A DNA stretch of 64,000 nt from Gnetum montanum (taxonomy: Eukaryota > Streptophyta > Gnetopsida > Gnetales > Gnetaceae): contig MNCI01020745.1 in assembly GCA_015680685.1 (NCBI GenBank), forward strand, positions 540,193 through 604,192. The letters run 5' to 3'. The translations under genes were made by a program, and so were the position numbers. The notes below the pieces were generated by a model. That model did not search any database and was not told the origin of the DNA. It saw only the letters and a list, made by a program, of their open reading frames with translations. Every line of letters begins with the position of its first letter. The stretch's first letter is position 1. Of this stretch, positions 58,191-64,000 are shown in pieces.

Positions 58191-58990
58191 GTTCCCTTTT
58201 TGTTATGTCTTTGGCTATTTTTATTTTTTAATGATGTTATTGGCTATTGTGGCTAGTCTTAGTCATTGCTTATTGAAGGATGATTTATCATTTTTTATGT
58301 TACTACTACATAGTGTAGCTATGGTTGTTGGACTTTGATTTATTTTATATGTTGTATGAAGTTATTTCACACTGTGTGATTATGGCTATGGACTATGGAT
58401 ATTTTAGTTATTATCATTATCTTTAAAACTTGAATTTTGTTTATGTGTTTTAGTATTTTTAGTTTTATGCATCTTATGTGTTTTATGTTTTTGTTCATGT
58501 TATAAGGCTATAGTGTAATAATTTGGTAAAGGAATATGCAACTCAACTAGGAAACTAAAATGTAAACTAGGTTGTAATTGGCTATAACAGGTTATAAAAA
58601 ACATTTCTAGTTTTAGGCCATGGTTTGCTACACATTGCTAGTTTTATGCCATGGCAAGCCATGATGGGCTACCAATTTTAGGCCATGGTGGGCCATGCAT
58701 TTTGCCACTTTTAGGCCTTATCAAGACCATGCATTAAAAGAATATTTTTTGTAAGTTTAATGTTTTACAAATTTTTATATATTTTTTAGATTTTAAAAGT
58801 TTTTTGGTATTTGAAGATTTTATGTTTTGAAATAGACAAGGCATAAAAATGAAAATTGTAAATCAGGATGAACTATAAATTACATGCTAAATAATGCTAA
58901 ATAGAGGTAAACAAAGGTTAAATTAAGTAAAGAAAATAAAAGAAGAGGCCACATGATTATGGACATAGGGTAAGCAAATAGGAAACATAC
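58191..58990. other. AT-rich stretch without a gene
   Basis: Three or four near-copies of TTTTAGGCCATGG(T/C)...GCTAC at 58610-58730 form a short irregular repeat. Near 58905 the text resembles the A-rich stretch beside the Tat RT half (about 23930). Nothing else recognisable. Confidence 0.4.
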
Positions 58991-59229
58991 ATTCAACTGT
59001 GCAAGTGTTTCTTAATCTTCAAAATATTAGGAAAAGTGTAGGGTCTATGTTGCACGATCTTGTATTCTCTATTTCCTTTACTAACCATGTTGAAGGTGAG
59101 CTCTTCTCATGATGCATCCATGGTTTCATTGTTGTCAAGTTTAGCCTCTTCTACTCTGATAGGATTTTTAACTTTGTCATTAATAGTGGAAGTTTCTTCT
59201 TAAACTCCACTTTAGACCCTTGTTCTATG

Positions 59230-59620
59230 TCAACATTATTGACTACTAAAGGACCTGCATTGTCACCATGGATAATTATTTAACCTCCATCATAAGTTAG
59301 GTGAATTTCTTGATGGGTAGGTGAGGAAACAGCTTGTAATTGAGATAGCCAAGGCTTTCCTAGAATGAGATTGATTCTTGGTATCTCTTCTAACAACAAG
59401 AAATTGGCAATTATGGGAATTTTTCCCTCACTACAAAGTCCAAAGAGATTGAGCCTTTAACTGCAACCCAATATCCATTAAAGAACTTGAGAGTGGATGT
59501 TGAAGTATGTTGCATGTGTTTTGCTAAGCTGAAACATTCAACAATGGAATAGGGTATAATGTTAATGGCTGCCCCATTGTCCACATGCATCCTATGTACC
59601 TTGTATTTCCTCACCCTTAT
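59230..59620 (-). pseudogene. pol: Protease region of a Tat/Ogre-lineage element
   Basis: HRMHVDNGAAINIIPYSIVE (VDNGAA at 59567-59584) is the D-N-G-S/A protease centre typical of the Tat lineage. It is followed by a flap and IPRINLILGKPWLSQLQAV (about 59330-59390), the LGRPW segment. Coding text fades near 58990 with no RT after it. Confidence 0.82.
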
Positions 59621-59859
59621 TGTTATGAAGAGAGGAGCCTTCGTTGTCTCACCATCCTAGGCATTGTTCTTGACCTCTTGACCTCACTATCATAGAACAC
59701 TAGCATTGCTAACCTTGTTTCTTCCCTTGGTGAAGGTGGTACTATCACAACATGAATGGACTCTTTACTATTAAGGATGTCCTCACTAACAAGGATAGAA
59801 GTAAACACTTTCACTAATGCCTCACTATGAGCATTAAAGATCATTACCAAGTCATTCAA

Positions 59860-62298
59860 GCAAAGGGATATGTTCTTTTATTTCAAAGATTGCTTAACCT
59901 ATTCCATTGCATTAAGGAATTCTTTGTCATTGGTTGTTGGTTTTTTATTCTTATTGGCTTTGACTTTCTCCATGCACCCTAGGATGTGAACTTCATGTTT
60001 TCACAATTATGTCTTGGCCTCTTTTCCCTTTCCTTATGGCTTAAGATCCTTCCTTGGTTGACTGGTTGAAGCAACCTAAGTGTTAGATCACATGGGAATG
60101 GATGAAATAGGAGTGGGCTTTGGTAGATGCACCTCCTTCCATGCCTTATTCTATTTTTTTTCTTTGTTTTTGGTCTTTGGCACAAATTTCTTACATTGTT
60201 TGCTTGATGATTTTTTATTTTTGTTGGATTGTATATAAGTTTTTGTATTAGCCACCATAGGAGAACGTTGTTTGGTTGTAGTTGTTGGTTTAGTCATAGT
60301 GGGAGGGGCTCTTTAACCACAAAAGGTTCCTTGGGAAACATAAGTGATGGTATTCTTACAAAAAAATGAGGCCTTAAACTAGATGTAGTTGAATGACCCC
60401 TTTTGTTGTGAGGAGGTACCCAAATGACAAACTCCTATGTAGGTCTAGAGTTGTTACTTACGTTGAATGTTGGTATGGTCTAAGGGTTTTTTTTGGTATT
60501 CAATGAGTCTTTGTAGACCTTTATAGATTGGTTATGTGGCCTAACTAGGTTAGAGGCATTAAGGACCAACTCCTTATTGTTTATCATCTTCTATAAGTCA
60601 TCCTTGAGAACTAGGCAAAAATTAGTATCATGATGTAGTAGTTGATGATAGCAATAAAAATGGTCAAGTTTAATAGGTATGGTTGGGTCATCCTTAGTTG
60701 CTAAAGTAGGGTTCTTTGTAATCTTACATAGTCGATCATGCCTCTTGTAAGCATTTTCCATTATCTATTTATATTGGATCCTTTTGCTCTTCAACAACTA
60801 ATCAAGGAGTTCATATAGCTTTAGTGGTAACTTGTGTACTTTAACCGATCTTTTCTTTTGAAATTAGACCTCATGTTGCCTAATGTAAAGGAACAAAATT
60901 TCAATGATTAGTTGTTGATTGTAGGGGCATTGGGTTGGTTTGTTTTACCCCTATGTGATCTTTTTATCTTTGGCCACAATGGCCATGGCTACATTGTTTT
61001 GCCTCCCCTTCTACTTATCCTTTCGCATATGTTGATTTTTGTACACCATGTAGGTGGTGTTATGGCTAGCCTCAACAACATTCTCTATGTTCTTGGTTTG
61101 GGAGAAGGCTTAACTAAGTGTCCAAGGGTCTATGTATTAAGGTTTGGACTTAATTAAGTCATTAACTACCCCCTTGAATATGACAAGAAGATGTCTTTTA
61201 GCTATGGGTTTAGGAATCTCATTAAGAAGAATATTCCACTATTATATGAACTATTGCATGAGTTAAAGGGGTACTTGACCTTCATTATTTGGTCAAGAGT
61301 TGTGTTAGGTTTTAAGTTATACTTGAAATGGTTAATGAGTTGTGATATTAAGTCCTCAACTGAGGATATTGGTCCTCAAGGTAACGCATGGTACCAGTCC
61401 AAGGATTTTCTAGTAAGGGACATAAGGAAGATGTGCATTATGGTGTGCAACCATGCTTGTAACAATAGGCAATTAGAACAAAACGTTATAAGGTGAGCAT
61501 TATAATCACCCTCCCCATTATACTTGGTAAACTGGGTTATGGGGATGCCCGAGTGAAGAGTTATTTGTGGGATAGCAAGATTGATAAGATCATCCTAATA
61601 GAAGTCCATGATCTTGACTATCTGATTTGTTAAAGCTTGAAGCTTCCTAACTCTTTCATAAGGTTTTGGATCATTTGACAAACATGATCCAAGCCTTGGG
61701 ACATCCCCATGGGTTGTGGCATTTGGATGAATGGCCTATGGCCTTGCAATGGGTTGTGGTATAGAGGGGAGAGGTTGAGTAATCATTGTTGTAGGTAGGC
61801 TAAACAATGAAAAGGAGGTTTATGCTAACACTTATGGCACAAATGGGACAAAAAAATGTATGTAATCCTTGGGTCACTTGAGTTCCCACTGTCAAGCCCA
61901 CTAACATGAAAAATGGATGAGAAGTGGTTATGACCACTAGTGATGGCCATGCAAATTGAGGCTACATGGTGAAAGACATAGAGGAGAAGAGGGGCATTGT
62001 TTGGAGCACTGATTATGCTTGGTGCGCCACTATGATAGGTGCCAACCCAAACATGGTAGGGTACATGGAAGACAAGGGTTGAGGGACCTACCCTATGCAA
62101 GAGGTAGGTGAGACTGCGGTGGGCACAATGGCTTAGGAAGCCAACTATTGAAAGAGGCTTCCTAAGAAGTTTTCAAGTTTGAACTTAGCCTCAAAATCAT
62201 CCTATTCTTCATGATGGTCCTTCGAGCTTGACTCTACATCTTGCTCATCCATCTCAATTAAATAAGATAGAATACATGTATGGGCATCATTTAGGGAC
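59860..62298 (-). pseudogene. gag: gag of a Tat/Ogre-lineage element, broken
   Basis: The capsid-like core near 61290-61560 reads SGIPITQFTKYNGEGD, then LDWYHALPQGPIS-like text and VEDLISQLINHFKYNL, the standard retrotransposon-gag pattern. Near 60560-60660 is CYHQLLHHDTNFCLVLKDDL, the C-x-x-H...H-x-x-x-x-C zinc-knuckle-like motif of Tat gags, followed by Lys-rich text (59980-60185). It is cut on its 5' side by element E at 62299. Confidence 0.78.
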
Positions 62299-62726
62299 TG
62301 ATGAGTGGCGAGGTACCCCTACACTCAACCATACGAATACGAGCGTACACGAGCGATCCGGTCGAACTCCGCAGACTAAATGCCTTAACGCCACAAGAAA
62401 CACTTGGGGTTAATCGTTCGTTGTCTTCCCAGGCTTGCTTGTAAGTGTCACGGTGTATGGTTAAGCAAGTCTGAGGTATGTGATTTTTTTGGTATTTTCG
62501 GCTTATCTTCTATGCTACCAGGAGAAAGGGTTGAGAAAACTAAACTAACTCTAACTAAGATCTAAGTCTAAATTAACTAGCGTCAGCATCCGTTCCCACT
62601 TGCCGGACACACCCTGAACTATGCAACTGCAGCTTACCAAACGCTAATCGTTACTGGGATCGCCACACGTAACGCAAGTGCTCGAAGTGGTCGTACTGAG
62701 GCACCTATTTAGCCTACGTGTGATAA

Positions 62727-62990
62727 GCAGCCGATTCCTTAGCCAGCCGTACACACCCGTGGGTGCTCGTAACTAAGTCGTACTTATCACACGATCTAGC
62801 CTAGCAATGAGCAGCCGATTCCTCAACTAGCCGTACACATTAGACCCGGGAGTTACCAAGCGCAGAATCCTGGAATACGCTACTGGGTTACCAAGCAGCC
62901 AATGCTCGTAATTGAGTCGTACTCATGCATTGCGTCAAGCAGCCGATTCCTTGACTAGCCGTACACGTCCGTAGACGCTCGTAATCAAGT
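62727..62990 (-). repeat. Irregular tandem repeats in the distal LTR of element E
   Basis: GCAGCCGATTCC(T) followed by AGCCGTACAC occurs at 62727, 62811 and 62939. Between them are GCTCGTAA(C/T)(T/C)(A/G)AGTCGTACT variants (about 62765, 62904, 62977). This expansion accounts for most of the extra length over the B and C LTRs. Confidence 0.75.
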
Positions 62991-63245
62991 CGTACTTGAA
63001 CGCACTAGGAAAGCAGTAAATGAAAGCAATAAATGAAACCACGTGCTGCAAGGTTTATCCAATCAAGTTCGTCTTTATTGCCGTACACAACTTGGGTTCA
63101 GGTTACAAGCTGCTCGAATAAAGAGCCGTTCACTCTAGGACTCCTACTGCGGGCACATGGGGAAAAATTCTAACTCTGGAGTGATCAATCTGCCAGAGCT
63201 TCGCTACACTAGCCAGGATTGGGAAATGAAGGGAGTGCCGCCTCT

Positions 63246-63344
63246 TATTTATAGATATGGCGGCGGGACGCGATATCGCGTACGCGATATCGCAAGAGAA
63301 GACGCGATATCGCATACGCGATATCGCATGGGACGCGATATCGC
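63246..63344 (-). promoter_or_regulatory. LTR promoter of element E: five GCGATATCGC palindromes and TATA box
   Basis: GCGATATCGC occurs at 63270, 63284, 63304, 63318 and 63335, with start-to-start spacings of 14, 20, 14 and 17. The first pair forms a 24-bp perfect palindrome around GTAC (63270-63293). TATAAATAAGAGG lies just downstream on the minus strand (TATA at 63246-63253). Sister elements have other cores in the same place. Confidence 0.65.
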
Positions 63345-63370
63345 GGCCTAGTGCAAGTCGCGTCTCATCA

Positions 63371-63383
63371 TACCCCCATGACT
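63371..63383 (-). other. Polypurine tract of element E
   Basis: Plus-strand TACCCCCATGACT touches the LTR end. An identical 13-base copy occurs at 63968-63980, about 600 bp further into the element. Confidence 0.8.
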
Positions 63384-64000
63384 GAATGAAAACTCGTCCT
63401 CGAGTTCCTTACAATGATATCAGGTAGGTATGGGATTATTAGGGGAAATGGAACTAATGGGATGACATGTGAACGGTCTTTATTACAAGACTTGACAAAA
63501 CTGGTGTTCATGACAACAAGGGTGAACACCTTATTACAATGACATCAGGCCACAGTTGGCAGCTGAGAGAAAAGAGGAGAGAGAATAGAAGAGAAGAAGA
63601 GAGAAGAGTCTTGTTGCTGCCAACGCCTAGATTGCGCCTTCCGTTGTCCATCCGTAAGCGCATTATCAATTCTGCTCCTTGCATAGCGGCTTCAATGCTG
63701 CTCCACTCCAAGTGTTTGCTCCAGATCCATTCCGTTGTTGTATGATGGCCATCTGCACACACAACACCATCATATATTAGCAAGGGTAATTGAATCATTA
63801 AGTAAAGCATACCTTGCTTCGGTTTAGGTTCATTGGCTAGGTTGTGGTATGGCTGATATGGATCTGGGAAAAAGTAGATGATGACTACTGAAGGCATAGG
63901 GGTTAGGAAGAAAAACGAAAAAATCCGGGGCTTAGGATAAAAATCGAAAAATACCAATCAGGCCCCGTACCCCCATGACTAATCACGAACCTCCGGTAGC
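63384..64000 (-). other. 3' internal region of element E
   Basis: Up to about 63545 it is homologous to the equivalent part of C (GGTATGGGATTATT; GGTGAACACC). Beyond that the usual tail of the third ORF is not recognisable. A minus-strand frame includes KHLEWSSIEAAMQGAELIMR, then LRMDNGRRNLG, with a purine/pyrimidine-biased run at 63560-63610. Product unknown. Confidence 0.5.

Larger units (their letters stand above)
62299..63370 (-). repeat. 3' LTR of element E
   Basis: 1072 bp, longer than the B and C LTRs because the part distal to the polyadenylation block holds extra repeats. Family blocks are present: GGTACCCCTACACTCAACCATACGAAT-type end, GTCTTCCCAGGC, TACCAAGC...TACTGGGTTACCAAGC, GTTCGTCTTTATTGC, TATA box (inverted). 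Confidence 0.88.
62299..64000 (-). mobile_element. Element E: young Athila-family element, LTR and 3' end (runs out of the window)
   Basis: The left LTR (62299-63370) begins TGATGAGTGGCGAGGTACCCC and ends ...CTCATCA, homologous to A, B and C. The polypurine tract and 3' internal region follow. It keeps many CpG and CpNpG sites that the others have lost, so it is clearly younger. It lies in the gag of the Tat-lineage half; GGGAC (62294-62298) would be the left target duplication, not testable here. Confidence 0.85.

Overview
The window looks like gene-poor nuclear DNA of a plant with a large, repeat-rich genome. It is AT-rich and has no bacterial operons. It is filled with LTR retrotransposons of the plant Ty3/gypsy lineages Athila and Tat/Ogre in advanced decay: most in-frame stops look like CAA, CAG or CGA turned into TAA, TAG or TGA. 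A gymnosperm is plausible, but the sequence alone cannot settle the species.

Layout. (1) 1-5449 and 17182-17668: the 3' part of Athila-like element A (+), whose 3' LTR is split by complete Athila-like element B (+, 5450-17176), with a perfect 5-bp target duplication ATAAC. B keeps LTRs, a tRNA-Asp-type primer site, gag, protease, RT and RNase H, and a large third ORF, but has lost integrase. (2) 17669-20274: unassigned. (3) 20275-23640 (-): RT, RNase H, a second RNase H and integrase of a Tat/Ogre-lineage element. (4) About 24400-26330: a degenerate tandem array with a period near 180 bp. (5) 28274-31317 (+), continued at 57328-58190: a broken multi-exon gene that starts with an FCP1/NLI-interacting-factor-like (HAD) phosphatase domain. 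Intron phases are mostly kept, and the reading frame resumes on the far side of a 26-kb insertion. (6) 31318-57327 (-): element D, with LTRs of about 2.9 kb and pol order protease, RNase H, RT, RNase H, integrase. Its left LTR is interrupted by Athila-like element C (-, 32680-46096), the most complete of its family. (7) About 58990-62298 (-): gag and protease of a Tat-lineage element with no RT. (8) 62299-64000 (-): LTR and 3' end of a much younger element E.

Two ideas stand out. First, the Tat gag-protease half (right) and the Tat RT-integrase half (left) complement each other, lie on the same strand, and flank the antisense FCP1-like gene and the tandem array. Removing D and C gives one giant Ogre-like element with a phosphatase-like gene antisense between protease and RT. 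Second, the A/B/C/E family carries element-specific CG-centred palindromes just upstream of the LTR TATA box. B and C, and weakly A, carry a second palindrome-plus-TATA module inside the element, ahead of a third ORF that encodes a long coiled-coil protein and not an obvious envelope. Inferred order of insertion: the Tat locus and its gene, then D, then C within D; A, then B within A; E last.
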